A stretch of 64,000 bases of DNA from Zoroaster sp. YZ-2022. Lineage: Eukaryota > Echinodermata > Asteroidea > Forcipulatida > Zoroasteridae. A program made the translations under genes and the position numbers. The stretch lies in contig CM055830.1 of assembly GCA_029582265.1 (NCBI GenBank), forward strand, positions 35,706,718 through 35,770,717, written 5' to 3'. The notes beneath the pieces were generated by a model. That model saw nothing but the letters and a program-made list of their open reading frames with translations. It was not told the DNA's origin and made no database searches. Shown in pieces: positions 42,051 through 55,290 of this stretch (positions are counted from its first letter, which is position 1; every line of letters starts with the position of its first letter).

Positions 42051-43009
42051 ACACTCAAAAGGCAATGTCTGATGAAAGGACAAACGAACAGAACAAATAA
42101 GATAAATAGACAAGCAGATAACGCAAGAGGCGGACAGAAGTTCTGTCCCAACGGCTGTTACATGAATTATATTATGTCCCCAACGGCTGTTACATGAATT
42201 ATATTATTGCAAGCAAACAACACTTCAGATTCGGACTACATGTAATAACCTCGTCCACAAGAAACGGAATACAATGAAAAAGAAGTGCTGTCAATGGCTG
42301 TTTCATGTATGTTTGTTTGCAACCAAACCTATCAAAATATGATATGCGTATACATTGTCTGTCTGATGGCTAGGCGGCGATTCTTAGAAGTGTGTGTGTG
42401 TGGGGGGGGGGGGGTGTCGTGGGAATAGATGGACACTGTATGTCCCCCAATAATTATGTCCCGCCAATAATTATCACCGAAAATAACCCGTTCACATCGC
42501 ACAAATAATTACATTGTTCCGTTTTATTACAGACAACCCATTAGCCTGTTTAAGTATATTTTGTTTCTAAAAGACTTACCGTACCCATATCCGGTATCCA
42601 TAGGCATACAATCCCAGTAGCTTAGTATGAAATCAAGATTGAATTAAAAACCTTTGAAATTCACAAATATTTGGACAGTGTTAAAAAAATAATAATAAAA
42701 TAACACTTTCAAAGAACTTTGAAATAATACTAACACGTTTTCAGAACACACATATTATTACATTATTCCATCGTATTTGTAATTACAGACATTAGTGTAT
42801 AAACCTGTTATTCCCAAAACTCACGTGACAACGTAAAACATAAACAAAGAAACTTCAAAGTATTCGGCGAGGGTGGATTGGTGGATGGGGGATGTCATGT
42901 CGTACTCTTTCCTATAGTAACAAGAAAGTATCGGCGAGTTCATCGGTTGGGTGTGTGGTGTGTCATGGGTCCTGCTTTCTACTGTTCCCCTTTAGTAACA
43001 GTCAGACCA

Positions 43010-43390
43010 ATATGACAAGAAGACAACAAAGTGTAAAGGGAGAATCTCTCTCAAACTTGTTTCATAACTTAGTGTTTACATACAAACTTAAGAGTCAAGT
43101 ACATGTACAGTCACGTGAAGAGATACATGGGCAGATAGAAGGCCATATAGACAATAGAGAAGGAGAGGAAGTAGTTCTCTGACAGTAGTCATGTGTTTAC
43201 ACTGCACAAGCATCGTACCTCTCACAAACACAATAGAGTAGGCAATATCAATTGTCGTTATTGCGTATATAGCGTAAGAACGATAAGCAGAACCTTATGA
43301 AAAGATTTATCTCCACTTGAATGACTTGCTTCGAGGGTCTTATTGATTATTAAATAGGCCTATATTAAATTGTGTCTCGCTGCAGTAGCC
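43010..43390. other. Highly conserved sub-block within B'
   Basis: Matches 53455-53830 (and 9600-9975 in reverse) far better than the flanking parts of B/B' match each other; differences are few and mostly single bases. No ORF with coding signature is shared. It may be a constrained non-coding element or a gene-conversion tract. Confidence 0.45.
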
Positions 43391-43413
43391 TTAATGTTAG
43401 GTAGACAGACTGG

Positions 43414-43771
43414 AATAATAATAATAATAATAATAATGTGTGGACTTATATAGCGCACGTATCCACCAACTGAGTGGTGCTCAAGGCACATATTATTACC
43501 CCTGCTCATAAGGCTCATAAATCATTCCTGAAACCATCTCAGCTCCCTGGGGAGTATACAGCTCAATTGCTGCCATTACAGCGCATATATGGCTACTCAA
43601 CCAACTCTGCCATCACATGTACCCATTTAACCCCTGGGTGGAGAGAAGCAATTATGGTTAAGTGTCTTGCTCAAGGACACAAGTGTCGCGGCCGGGATTC
43701 GAACCCACATTCTGCTGCTAACGTCCAGAACTTGAGTCCGGTAAGCTAGACCGCTCGGCCACGACACTCCA
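43414..43771 (-). mobile_element. tRNA-derived SINE with clean empty site elsewhere
   Basis: Same family as 3369-3826. The junctions are exact: CAGACTGG|AATAAT and CACTCCA|CATGAAATAAG, against the uninterrupted CAGACTGGCATGAAATAAG at 53847-53865. There is no target-site duplication of appreciable length. It inserted after B and B' separated. Confidence 0.93.
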
Positions 43772-44435
43772 CATGAAATAAGATAAGTATTAAAGGCAAT
43801 TTATGTAGGCCCTATACCTTAGGTGTTCTTGAAAATTAAAACAATTTCACATTTTAAATAATGACTAATTTACCACCGTTTCACATAAACTTATTCGGTG
43901 CAAGGTTGATGGCTATCGAATTTCCTTCGAAATTATTCTGAGTTGTCTTATATATATATTTTAGTTAAATGTTATTCCCCAATGTACGTCAGAATTTTGA
44001 TTTTTAATTAAATGTCCCCTTTAAGTTTGAATTTCGTGATTTCAAATAAGTTTTAACATGAAAAATAACTGTGAATAACTTTAGTGCAGACAATAACCCG
44101 CACTGTGCTAGCTAAAATCGCAATGCCGCGAAGGTTAAAACCAACAGTATTACAAAAACAATGCAGCTCTGAAATAAAGATTTGGATAAGTTGCGTCATA
44201 ATTTAGTCTCCCATTTGGCTTAAATACATTGTTAAAAAATATAGAATCAGGCGAGAAACACTTTTGACAACACTTTTGAAAATGTTTGGGAGTTAAAGGA
44301 TAATTTTTGAAAATTGTTTTTTCCTGGGGAGTTTTTGTTCACGACGACCTCCCAAAATTTCTCACGCCCTCTTCACCCTCATCCAGGTGTTACATTTTGT
44401 ACCACCGCTGAAGTAAGTCGGCAAATTGGCTTCCA

Positions 44436-44660
44436 CACCATCCCACCTCCACACCATCCCACCTCCACACCATCCCACCTCCACACCATCCCACCCCACA
44501 CCATCCCACCCCACACCATCCCACCTCCACACCATCCCACCTCCACACCATCCCACCTCCACACCATCCCACCTCCACACCATCCCACCTCCACACCATC
44601 CCACCTCCACACCATCCCACCTCCACACCATCCCTCCCCCACACCATCCCACCTCCACAT
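44436..44660. repeat. 16-bp C-rich minisatellite, about 14 units
   Basis: Unit CCACACCATCCCACCT in a regular array, mirrored by the less regular 18745-18960. Proline/histidine-rich ORFs here are shadows. Confidence 0.95.
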
Positions 44661-44939
44661 ACATACATACAGACTGAATAATGGATAACTACATCGTGTT
44701 TTGAAATTTTTATATTTATTTCCTCAATTATACATCCAAATTTCGTGGTTCAAAAGAGGGTATCACGTTTTGAAACAATTTCAGTGTTCATCCCATTGTC
44801 TAAATCCAAACCAACGACAAACCGACCAATGACATTCGTGAAAGACGTACGGGCACTCAGCTCCTTGCGAACAAACTGGCTGGTAACACTGGTCAACAAC
44901 AAAAATGCTACTGGGGAAATAACATGTTTTCTAAACTTT
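44661..44939. other. Unassigned right-arm sequence
   Basis: Counterpart of 18476-18744. The frames differ between arms and no domain is seen. Confidence 0.3.
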
Positions 44940-45000
44940 ATTTGGTATGCTGATTCCAAATTTGAAGTCAGAATTGTTCCAGCACGTCTAGATTTTTTGT
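44940..45000 (+). repeat. Inverted flank of transposase-like pseudogene, right arm
   Basis: TTTGGTATGCTGATTCCAAA through CCAGCACGTCTAG. Inverted partner at 46060-46119. Confidence 0.5.
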
Positions 45001-45340
45001 TACCTACATTCTAGTATTATATCCTTAGCGTGCAAAGCACACATTGATACGCCTGTACACTGGTTGTATGAAACCTATTTGGTGCATTTCTGTGTCAAAT
45101 TTATTTTATTTATACCATATTAATTTGTTCAGGTTCATCCAGAGTGATTCTCTGTTAACCAAAATCGTGTGTTAAATTGTATTAAATTGTATTAAATTTA
45201 ATTACGGAAACCCTGCAATTTACACCAAGCACATGTTCTTTATTTGCTTATGGAACAGTCGAAATGACAGCAACCATTACAAGGTAAAACTCTGTCCTGA
45301 AAGATTTGAGCAAACTGTTGGAAAGCATATATAATGTACA

Positions 45341-45886
45341 ACACGAGGCCTTGATTGATCACAAAAAGTATTTCTCCCACCACTTCATATTAAACTTGGC
45401 CTGATTAAAAACTTTGTGAAGGCAATTGATCATAATGGAAGTGGATTTCAGTATCTCAAGGAAAAGATTGGGGCAGTACAAACAGATGCAAAACTGAAAG
45501 CTGCAATATTTATTGGACCCCAGATTCGAGAACTAATACATGATCCCGTATTCAGTACCAAGCTTTATCCACTTGAATTGACGGCTTGGGAAGCATTTGT
45601 ACAGGTGGTGCAAAACTTTCTTGGGAATCACAGAGCTGAAAATTATGATATGTTAGTGAATAACATGTTAGAAGCATATCAACAAATGGGTTGCAGGATG
45701 TCTCTAACTTCCTGCATTCCCACCTTGATTTGTTCCCACCCAATCTGGGTGATGTCAGTGATGAGCATGGAGAGAGATTCCATCTGAGATGAAAACCCCA
45801 GCATGATGGGTGATTACTGCTGCTTTCTCCAGCGGAAAATTGCAGGCGGCCATAATCGGAAGAGCAAGTGCCTTAAGCACTTTTGA
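45341..45886 (+). pseudogene. Transposase-like protein fragment, C-terminal part (better copy)
   Basis: Pieces: EALIDHKK, shift, VFLPPLHIKLGLIKNFVKAI, DHNGSGFQYLKEKIG, KAAIFIGPQIRELIHD, AWEAFVQVVQNFLGNHRAEN, QQMGCRMSL, shift at about 45705, FLHSHLDLFPPNLGDVSDEH, GERFH, deletion, SMMGDYCCFLQRKIAGGHNR, and a stop at 45886. The block order matches a widespread transposon-type protein that I recognise but cannot name precisely. The N-terminal two thirds is absent. Flanked by inverted repeats, consistent with a small non-autonomous or decayed DNA transposon. Confidence 0.7.
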
Positions 45887-46059
45887 ACAATTATAAAGGT
45901 GACTGTGGGATATTTATTATCTCATATTGTTTTGTTTTATATTTTGATATTTCTGGAAAGATTAGCATTTTTTACTAATTAAATTGGGTAAAAATACATG
46001 AGGATATAGTAAAATGTGTGATTTTCCGTTTTTCGACTGGTTTTTAGAATTTCAAAATC

Positions 46060-46119
46060 CTGACGTGCTAGCGGAATTCTGATACCAGATTTGGAATCAG
46101 CACACCCAATTTAGTCAAG
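46060..46119 (-). repeat. Inverted flank of transposase-like pseudogene, right arm, other side
   Basis: TGACGTGCTAGCGGAATTCT through TTTGGAATCAGCACACCC, the inverse of 44940-45000 with moderate divergence. Confidence 0.5.
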
Positions 46120-47440
46120 AGCACCTCAATTTCCTTCAGTAGCAGACAATTTGTTTTCAGTGTAATCAGAACAAAACAAGTAATTTGCCATTGCTGCCCC
46201 CGCCCCACCGTCATAAATATTGAAGAAGACGCCATGGGTACAATGTCCGCGTACACAACTTTACCCATGTTCTAATATTGGCAATAATGTTGGCAAAGGG
46301 GATGTAGAGACGTCGGACCACTATCGGCGGGAAGTCGGCGATACTTTGCCAGTATGGCATAGAGTAACAGTGTCGGTACAACTAGGCACTTCAGTTCTGC
46401 GATAACTTCCGTTGACGAAAACCGACCTGACATACATTCACGCGCGCATACACGCATTGCTGCACACACTTCTGATGGCCACACACAACTTCCGGGGTAA
46501 TCTTGCTTTTGGCACACATTTATCTGCACTGCACATTTTCTTGGTTTTGGGATGACATCATTCAACTAAAAATAGCTTGGTTTTGATTGGCCCAACAACA
46601 ACGAAAACTTCACGATCGCAAAGACGAAGATCTTCGGAACACTTCGGAACAAATTTATTTAGAATATTCACACAGGTATAGGAATTCACAAAGTCTGACA
46701 CAAGTAGTGTTTCATTAAGAAAAGCTCCATGTGCAAGAGAAATAACATGTGGATATATTTTGGTACAAAGGAGAAAATAAAGAAAAAAACATAAGATGAC
46801 TTTGACCTCGCGTCTAATATTTACACTTTGCAAAATATAATTGGCTGTAACTCTTAATTGGAAATGTCCGATTTGAAAAATTCAAAAACATTTCTTCTAA
46901 TGCATTAACACCCTTTCATATCACATCAATTATTGTATCTCCGGAGCCTTAATTTTAAATCACCTGAAGTGCCTAGTGCAACCAGTAGCGGCGATTTTAA
47001 ACCTAAATAAGAAATACAGCACTTTTGCATGGTAGATTCATACTTACAAACAATTGTCTATATTGTATATTTTATGGTTGTTAATTAGGTGTTTGTTCTG
47101 TGTCACTATTGAAGAACAACAAAACGGTGATTAAGTTCTCTTTTTGGCTATCATATAGACTGGTTTCTCTCTTTATTTTGTCAGAAATTGTTGACTTTTG
47201 CTTTCTTATTCGTTATGTTATGGCTTTAAGGCTTTAAAATGGATATGTGTGTATAGCTGTAAAATAATGAGATTTATTTTAATTAAATCAAATAAATACG
47301 TATTGCTCTCCTAAGAAGTGACTGACGCTCCTGAATGAGAACAATATTCCCCTTCAGAATTTGTGAAAGTACCGGTAATGTTTTAGGTCCATTTTAAATG
47401 TTTATCTAGTCAAAGAATCATAGTTAGCCATTTACTTTAT
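46120..47440. other. Right-arm counterpart of 15991-17290
   Basis: CpG-rich at 46200-46530, AT-rich beyond. The ATG frame opposite 17145 is frameshifted here. No gene assigned. Confidence 0.35.
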
Positions 47441-48690
47441 GTGTGTCCAACCTGTATACAGGTTATATGTACATTAGTGTATCCTAAGTCCAAAGACATG
47501 GACTGATGGATCTATTCCCGATTACATGTATTCAGTCTCACTGTCACAGGTAGTTAATGACTGGGGCATAATATAATTCATTATAACCAGAATCACCTTA
47601 GTACACTCATTGTGAATTTCCTTTTATGGGTATTTTTTGGGAAAATATTTTACAAAACCTGTTTGCACGCTAAGCTTTAAATGAACAATGAGTCCCTTCA
47701 TCTAGGAAAAAATTGGCAGCGATTAGGCAGAAGTACGAAGTTGAAATGAATCCAATATGTTACAGGAATAGCCGTTATATGAAGCGGTAGTTTCTCGAAA
47801 TTCCTGACAGTTGTCAAAGTTGACAGTTTTGGGCCTTGATGTCTTTCATTAAGCCATCATTTCTAAACAAATTTTGTAAATTTTCACCTTAATCTTACTT
47901 GGTGTCAAACACCCTGTGGAATTATTCTGCCTGGACTGCTCTTTATTTTTGTTAGAAATAAACTTGGGGTTAGAGTTTGGTTGAAAACCAAAATCACTGT
48001 CCATTGGAATACTCTCTGCTGTTGGTACAAACACGTATCCAATATGAAGCAGGTAACATGTATACTCTCTGCTGTTGGTACAAACACGTATCCAATATGA
48101 AGCAGGTAACATGTATACTCTCTGCTGTTGGTACAAACACGTATCCAATATGAAACAGGTAACATGTATACTCTCTGATTTTGGTACAAACACGTATCCA
48201 ATATGAAGCAGGTAACATGTATCACGTGTTCTTGGTCATGGAGGCCAAGTGCAAAGTTACATCATTGTAATATCCCATATGCAAGAATTCCATTAGTATG
48301 TAATGGTTGCATATCTACATACATCACTTAGCAAAGGCTTATTTTGGTAAACATGGGTTGCTAAGCTAAAATCTGCCTGTTGATAGATTCTGACTTCTCA
48401 TTCAAACATTGTTTACCAAGCTGTACATCACATGTTGTTGTTTACCTGTGCTATACATGACATGTTCTTGTTGTTGTTTATCTATGCTATACAACACATG
48501 TTCTTGTTTACGTATGCTACATGTTGTTGTTGTTTACCTCTGCCATACATCACATGTTGTTGCTGTTTACCTATGCCATACATCACATGATGTTGTTTAC
48601 TTATGCTATACATCACATGTTGCCACATAAACATAATGCTTTTTCTCACTGGTAGCAACAGTCAAATTAAACATGGACACGGGGAAAAGC
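47440..48690. repeat. Block A', right arm
   Basis: Mirror of 14740-15990, including the degenerate tandem repeat at about 48410-48630. Confidence 0.75.
48009..48221. repeat. 53-bp tandem repeat, four units, right arm
   Basis: Same number and order of units as 15205-15416, including the variant outer unit with CTGATTTTGG. Confidence 0.95.
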
Positions 48691-49290
48691 GCTGGTGTAA
48701 TATGAGGCACCGTTTGTCAAATCATTATTTAGCCCATTATCTCAAACGTGGATTTGTGTGTGCTGATTTATCACTTTATGATGACGGTATGACTTAAAAG
48801 CTTTTGCATAATTATGTTATCTCGTCAACGTCACTGTGATTAGCTTCTCTTTTGGGTTATCTGGTAAAAGCTTTCTCTTTATGTTGTCAGAGGATGTTGA
48901 GTTTTATTTTTGTATCCATTCTTTTTATTTTATGGCTTTATGCAATTCTCATATAATTTTCTTGTTAAAATAACGACCTCCCCACCAGTATGTTGGTGCT
49001 CTGGGAGCCAAATTATAAAAGAGGCCAGAGAGCAAGCATCATAGGAGTGCTCAAACGCGATGCCGAAGCCGAAACGGTGGAAGTCCTGGCCAGCTGCATG
49101 GAAGACGGGTAATTGGAATATCCAGAGGCGCTCCCTCCTGCGGGCAATCTAGTAGTAGTTTTTTTTTATATTTTATATTTTATTTTTTAGATCAAACGAA
49201 TATTATTTGCTTGCTGAAGAAGTGACCGACAGTCCTGATGAGAACAATCTTCTCGATGTAGGATTTAAGGATTTGCATGGTGGAGATCGA

Positions 49291-49495
49291 TATACTTCAG
49301 TTCTTTCGGGTGACACCATGTAATGATCTCTTGTTGGAAGAAGTGATGGCTCTGAGAAGAGCCATTTGGTTTGTTCTCAACGTTTTGACTAGTCTACTCT
49401 AGCCGTCATCAGGAGACAACCGGCTCTTCTCAGAGCCATCACTTCTTCCAAGAAGAGATCATTACATGGTGTCACCCGAAAGAACTCAAGTATAA
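49291..49495. mobile_element. Fold-back (MITE-like) element, right arm
   Basis: Inverted arms of about 75 bases (AGTTCTTTCGGGTGACACCA and complement), mirror of 13939-14142. Confidence 0.75.
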
Positions 49496-49949
49496 CAATC
49501 TTCTCATTGACATTAGAAACTGGTTAAAATAATGATTTAGGTTATTAACAATAACAATTTAATCAAGGGAAATAATCCACATGTAGTTTTCTGTAAGAAC
49601 TCGGTTATGGAGAATAATGGAGGACCAATTCCATATTAAACTCTTGCTCTACCTTTCTAAAACAATGGACATGCATGTTGCATGTTGCTCTTTGAATATT
49701 CTTTTCTTATTATGAAACAGCCATCAATACCATTGTTATTGATGCATGATGATGAGTTCTTACTGAAAACTACATGTGTAACATGCCATTGAAGCAATGC
49801 TTTGTACTGCAACTTTTTTTCAGCTGAATTTTCGTTCAAATCACTGTCAATTGTGCATGCATGATTGAATTTCAACCATTCCATTACGAGCTGTGTAGAA
49901 CATGTCATTCTGTCATTTGCTTTTTGAATTTTAAAAATTTATGCAATAC
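49496..49949. other. Right-arm counterpart of 13481-13938
   Basis: Holds the minus-strand equivalent of the 83-codon frame (49657-49908), identical in translation; no domain recognised. Confidence 0.35.
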
Positions 49950-52100
49950 TTGCTGAGATATTCTTAAAAATATTAGGGGGAACTTAGAAGTTGTGATGGG
50001 TGTATGCACATCAATGGACTACTGGTTATCCACAGAGAATGTCCCTTTTTCTGTGAGTATGCAATCTCACTATCACAAGTACAAAATGCCTGGAACATAA
50101 CATAAATTCATTATAAATCACCAAACCATAACATTGGCTGTATTTTACTTGTATTGGACACACTTTACAGAGTCTTTATGTATTATAAACTTAGAACATG
50201 AGTTATGTTCGCAATTACATTGAATACAAAGTAACCTTTGTACCTTTATTGCAACTTTCTTTTGTATTTCGTTGTGGGAAAATATTCATCAAAACCTGTT
50301 TGCCCGCAAAGCTGTTATAAGAAGCGGTAATTTCGCAAAACTTCCGGCAGTTATTTAGGTGTCTTACTATAAGCCATCATGTCAAACCATTTCTTTAAAT
50401 TCACTTAAGTCATATTTGTCTAAAATCCTGTAAAACAATTCTGCCTGAGCTCTACTTATTTTTGATAGAAAATTAAATTGAAAGACTGTTCATTGGAATA
50501 CTGTTGGCATTGTTGCATTCCCCACTATTGTGGGTCAACAAAATAATAGGGCGGACACAAACTTTGTTGTGACAATATGAAATGGGGTTTGTTTATTTTA
50601 TTTTCTGCATTCAACAACAATAAAAGGCACTAATGACATATAAAAAGAGTGGTAGCGTAGTTCAATAATTAGACTTAATAGTTAGACATAATACGAGTTC
50701 CGAATGGTGTGTACGAGTAATACCAACTACAAAGGGATCGGATACAGCCTCATGACCATCATTCGTTCGTGCGGCTTGTCACTCGGTATACGGTACGGGC
50801 ACTGCTACACCGAGACGGACGGCTGGTCGGTCTCGACGACGGGGACCACCAGGGTTTGAATACACGGGGTGTCTGGACGGGGCCAGAGTGTGTACCAGAC
50901 CACATTAGCTAGGCGAACCAATGGTCATATCGACACACCGCACCATTGGTTCAACGAACGAGGCTCTGAACTGTAATAGTTCGGTACATCGCACTGTCAT
51001 GAATCGAATCGAGTCGCTCAGATATCATTCGGAACCGCACTTCCCACGAGATGAGGAAATATCGTGGTCTTAGCCAATGAGAAGCTTGCCTTCCGCGTCT
51101 AAGGGCAAAAACGTGTGCAAAATCAGGATATACAACAGGTCCTTGTTCCATATAAGGAAAGGTATTTGACGAAAGTAAAGTGAGTGACAACTTAGAAAGT
51201 GAGGTGTGTTCTAGGGGCAACGCTTACTGGGGATGCTAAGCTATTGCATGAGGGGCGCAGCAGTTGCGCATGGGAACACGGCACACGGACCAAGGCCTAT
51301 GACTGAGCGGGCCAGTCACGGTGACTGTTTGGCCGTGCTACACCCACGAACCGTGTTCGGCGTGTAGGGTGGACTCCGAGGAAAGTAGGAGAAAAATAGA
51401 CTAAGTCCAAAGGACGGCTCCAAGCCACGTGGCGGGAGGGTGGCACGCACACAAGGCTCTCGCTGGTGTTGCATTATGCATTGCGTTGGCGCTGGATATG
51501 CATGAGCAAATGTAGCGGCCTTGTATGAATTGCATATTCATAGCGGACAATCGAGGGTCCGGGGAAACAATCCCTGGGACTAGACTTCTAGAAATTGCAT
51601 CGTAAGCAAAATATTGGAAGTGGAAGAAGTGAAGTAGAGGGTGCTAATATTTATCAAAATCAAAGGGTAAGATTCGTAACAGTATGAACACGTATCACAT
51701 ATGAAACGTCATCATGTATCACATAGGCATATCAATAGACAAGTTACATGCCCGAGGAGGGGAAGTGCAAATTGAAATCTTTCCAGACGGAGGAATTCTA
51801 TCCATTGTTACATACATCACCAAGCAAAACCTTCTTTGTGTATACGCAGGGATACTAAGATTCAATTTGTCTCTTGATGGATTCTGAATTGGCTATTTAC
51901 CTTTTATGCTTCACATCACACGCTGCCACATAAACATAATGCTTTCTCTTATGGTTAGCAAAAGTCATAATATTCCTGTTAATAAACATGGAAGCAGACG
52001 TGCATGGCCTCCTACGCAGTATTGCTTGGGGAATTTGTACTGGAAGGTTTTTATTTTAAAAACCAGCCTTAAATTGCGCATTAATTATTGTGTTGGTGGA
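49950..52100. repeat. Block A, right arm
   Basis: Mirror of 11340-13480 with the CpG-rich insert at about 50530-51670. Confidence 0.75.
50915..50952. promoter_or_regulatory. Perfect inverted pair of CCAAT boxes, right arm
   Basis: GAACCAATGGT (50915-50925) and ACCATTGGTTC (50942-50952), identical to 12477-12514. Confidence 0.35.
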
Positions 52101-54470
52101 TGATTCAATGTTGCTTATTTCCTCGTCCTACTTTTGACACGCTTCATAATAATTATGATTAAATGGTTTTACAAATCACAAAAACACCCGAAAAGAAATT
52201 ATCGTTTATTTCCCAAGGAAAGAAATTTCCTTCAAAGAAAGGTATGCCCGTGGCTACGTTAGCCAATTAGAAAGTGACATGTTTATGATACAATGCGCAT
52301 GACTGTTTAGGTGTGCTGTATTTGCGCTACGCCCCATTGCTGATTGGAAGCCTAAGCTTTGTTATTGTGATAATCATAATCTACAAATTGTCAAACAGAC
52401 AAACACCCAACACTAATCCAACCTACAGACAACCAAAGAAACACTCAAAAGGTGAATACGCAGTAAGTCCGATAAAAGGATATAAGGACAGAAACAAGAC
52501 ACACAGGCAGAAACAAACATGACGTGGAATGACGCTCTGTTCCAACGACTGTTACATTAATAATTGTTTGCCAAACAAAAAGAAGAAATACAGCAGAAAA
52601 GGAGTTATTTCAAACGACTGTTTCGTGAACATTTTGTGCAAACAAACACAACTACACAGTCCGCCAACTGCATCGTTGGCGATTCCGGCAAGGGCAGGGG
52701 TGAGGCAGGGGCTAAGGTGGACACCCCAATATTTATGACGGTTTGCGACGTCCCCCAATAATTTTTGACACCAAAACAAATTTATTCAGATCTCCCATAA
52801 GTTCAGTATTCCGTTGTATTTTACACAACAGGTACCCCATTAGCGTATTTAGACATATTATTTATTTATTTATTTATTTATTTTTAATGAATCTTCCTTT
52901 TCCTATAAGCCTAGGTCTTCAACTACAGCAGTCCAGCACGAAACCTAATTTGAAACAAAACCTCTCGAAATATATATATATTATTGTTTGTATGCGGTTG
53001 ATGGGGGGGGGGGTGTTGATGGGGATTGATAGGGGTTAAAGGGGAGAATAATGTGGGAGAATAATGTGGGAGGATGGTGGTGGGAGGTTGATGGTGGGAG
53101 GTTGATGGCGGGAGGTTGATGGCGGGAGGTTGATGGGGTTGATTTGCGGGGGTTGATGGGGGTTGATGGGGGTTGATGGGGGTTGATGGGGGCGGGGTTA
53201 ATGGGCCGGTACAAATGGCCCAAGTGCCCCCGAACATCCTAGTGCCACCCACAAGTTCCCCCTACTGCATGAATCAGCTCAAGTTACGCGATTGATATAG
53301 AGATTAATTCATTGGTCAATATTTTATTTATTTTTGTTTCAATTTGGGAGGAAGGGTTTAGTTGGAGTAGGTCATAGGTCCTGCTTCCTACCTTCTCCTT
53401 ACCGTTTGCCTCCTTACCCATCGTAACAAGAAATCTGACCAATAGAAGACGACAAATAAGACAACAAAGTGTAAAGGGAGAATCTCTCTCAAATTTGTTT
53501 CATAACTTAGTGTTTACATACAAACTTTAATTAAGAGTCAAGTACATGTACAGTCGCGTGAAGAGATACGTGGGCAGATAGAAGGCCATAGACAATAGAG
53601 AAGGAGAGGAAGTAGTTCTCTGACAGTAGTCATGTGTTTACACTGCACAAGCATCGTACCTCTCACAAACACAATAGAATATGCAATATCAATTGTCGTT
53701 ATTGCGTATATGGCGTAAGAACGATAAGCAGAACCTTATGAAAAGATTTATCTCCACTTGAATGACTTGCTACGAGGGTCTTATTGATTATTAAATAGGC
53801 CTATATTAAATTGTATCTCGCAGCAGTAGTCTTAATGTTAGGTAGACAGACTGGCATGAAATAAGATGAATTTTAAAGGCATGTATGCCGTATAATGCTC
53901 TACACTTTAGGTATAATTTAAAATTAAAACAATTACCAATTTTAAATAATGAATAATTTACCACCGTTTCACATAAACTTACTTTGTGTAAGGTTGATGG
54001 TATCAAATTTTGATTATTTGTTATTATAATTAATGTTATTCCCCATTGTATGTTTGTGAAGGTTTTGGTTATAAACCGACGGAAAATGCAGGTTTAAAAT
54101 AAAGTTTTTTGAGAAATTGCGGTGATACGTTAGTCTCCCATTTGGTTTAAATACATTGTAAAAATGTAGGAATTGAATCAGGCGACAAACATTTAAACAT
54201 GTTGACAACACTTTGAAAATGTTTGGGAATTAGGCTAAAGGATATTTTTTGAAAATTATTGAGTATCATTCAAATAAAAAAGAGCTACACTAAATTCTAC
54301 ATTAAAGTAGGTGAAACAACCAGGATCTTCTTAAGGAGACACGGTAGAATGACACTTTTCAGTGATATATTTTCACTTTAAGATTTACAAACAATAATAC
54401 CATCATACGTACAGACTGAAAGATGGACAATCAATACAAATTTAAACCAATGGACGAACGGACGCACAGT
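52100..54470. repeat. Block B, right arm
   Basis: Mirror of 8961-11250 and direct paralogue of 41350-44340. It contains the TTGATGGGGG-type array (about 52995-53195), an (ATTT)n tract at 52859-52883, and the SINE empty site at 53854/53855. Confidence 0.8.
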
Positions 54471-55290
54471 GGGCCAGGGTGAAACCAAACTGCGCCAAAA
54501 CGGGTAAGGCTGTGCCGGGTATCCGGATACCCTACCGAAAATGCATTACCCGGTTCCATATTTTGGTTCCAGTTACCCGTAAACGACTTTTTAAAATTCT
54601 GACTGAACACTTTCAACCACACAAAATTATGGAAGTCTCTGATTGTTTGCTAACAAAATGAAGAAAACTTAGATGACAGCCTTTCACAGACTTGCTGGCT
54701 TTTGTTTGAAATTTGTGTTCGTATTGGTTGTTTTATACATTTGGGAGTATTTATGTGTTTTTACAAAATTGTTTTCGGGTACCCGGGTATCCGAAGATTT
54801 CCAACTTCGGGTATCCGGTTCACGAACTAATCGAAAACGCACAGTCGCTAAGTTGCTAAGACCACCTACGACTATTTTATAAACAATTTAAGCTCCAATT
54901 AATATTTAATGACCGTAGAACCGCCTCACAATCTCAAAAAAGTGAAAATATGGTCCTAAAAGCGGGTTGCTGGTAATAAATTTAAAATTGCCATTGTGGG
55001 CTTGGGACAGAAGCTATTGTGATGTAAATTGAAGTAAACCCAGTACATGGCCCATATTTTATCAAAATTATGTAGATTGTAAATTAGCTTTTTGATTTCA
55101 TCAGCAAAAAACGAGATATTTGGTAAATAAAATATAGCTTTTATATGGTGGAACTACAAATTCCCGCCGATTCCCGCCTAAATTCTCACTATTGGTAAAT
55201 ATTCAGTCATTAAAGCCCCTACACTATTGGTAAATTCGCAAATCATAAATGATCATAGTTTTACATGAAACTTATATCGGTGTTAAATTG
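54471..55290. repeat. Block C, right arm
   Basis: Mirror of 8135-8960, including the GGGTATCCGGATACCC palindrome and GGATACCCG-type motifs. Confidence 0.75.

Larger units (their letters stand above)
41350..44340. repeat. Block B': diverged direct copy of 52130-54260
   Basis: Anchors in order: GATAATACAATGCGCATGAC, AACAGACAAACACC, ACTCAAAAGG, CAACGGCTGTTACAT, AGGGAGAATCTCTCTCAAA, TTATCTCCACTTGAATGACT, CACCGTTTCACATAAACTTA and CCCATTTGG. It carries two private insertions: a 31-bp minisatellite and a SINE. The inner part (44070-44340) is also in the left arm. Confidence 0.85.
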
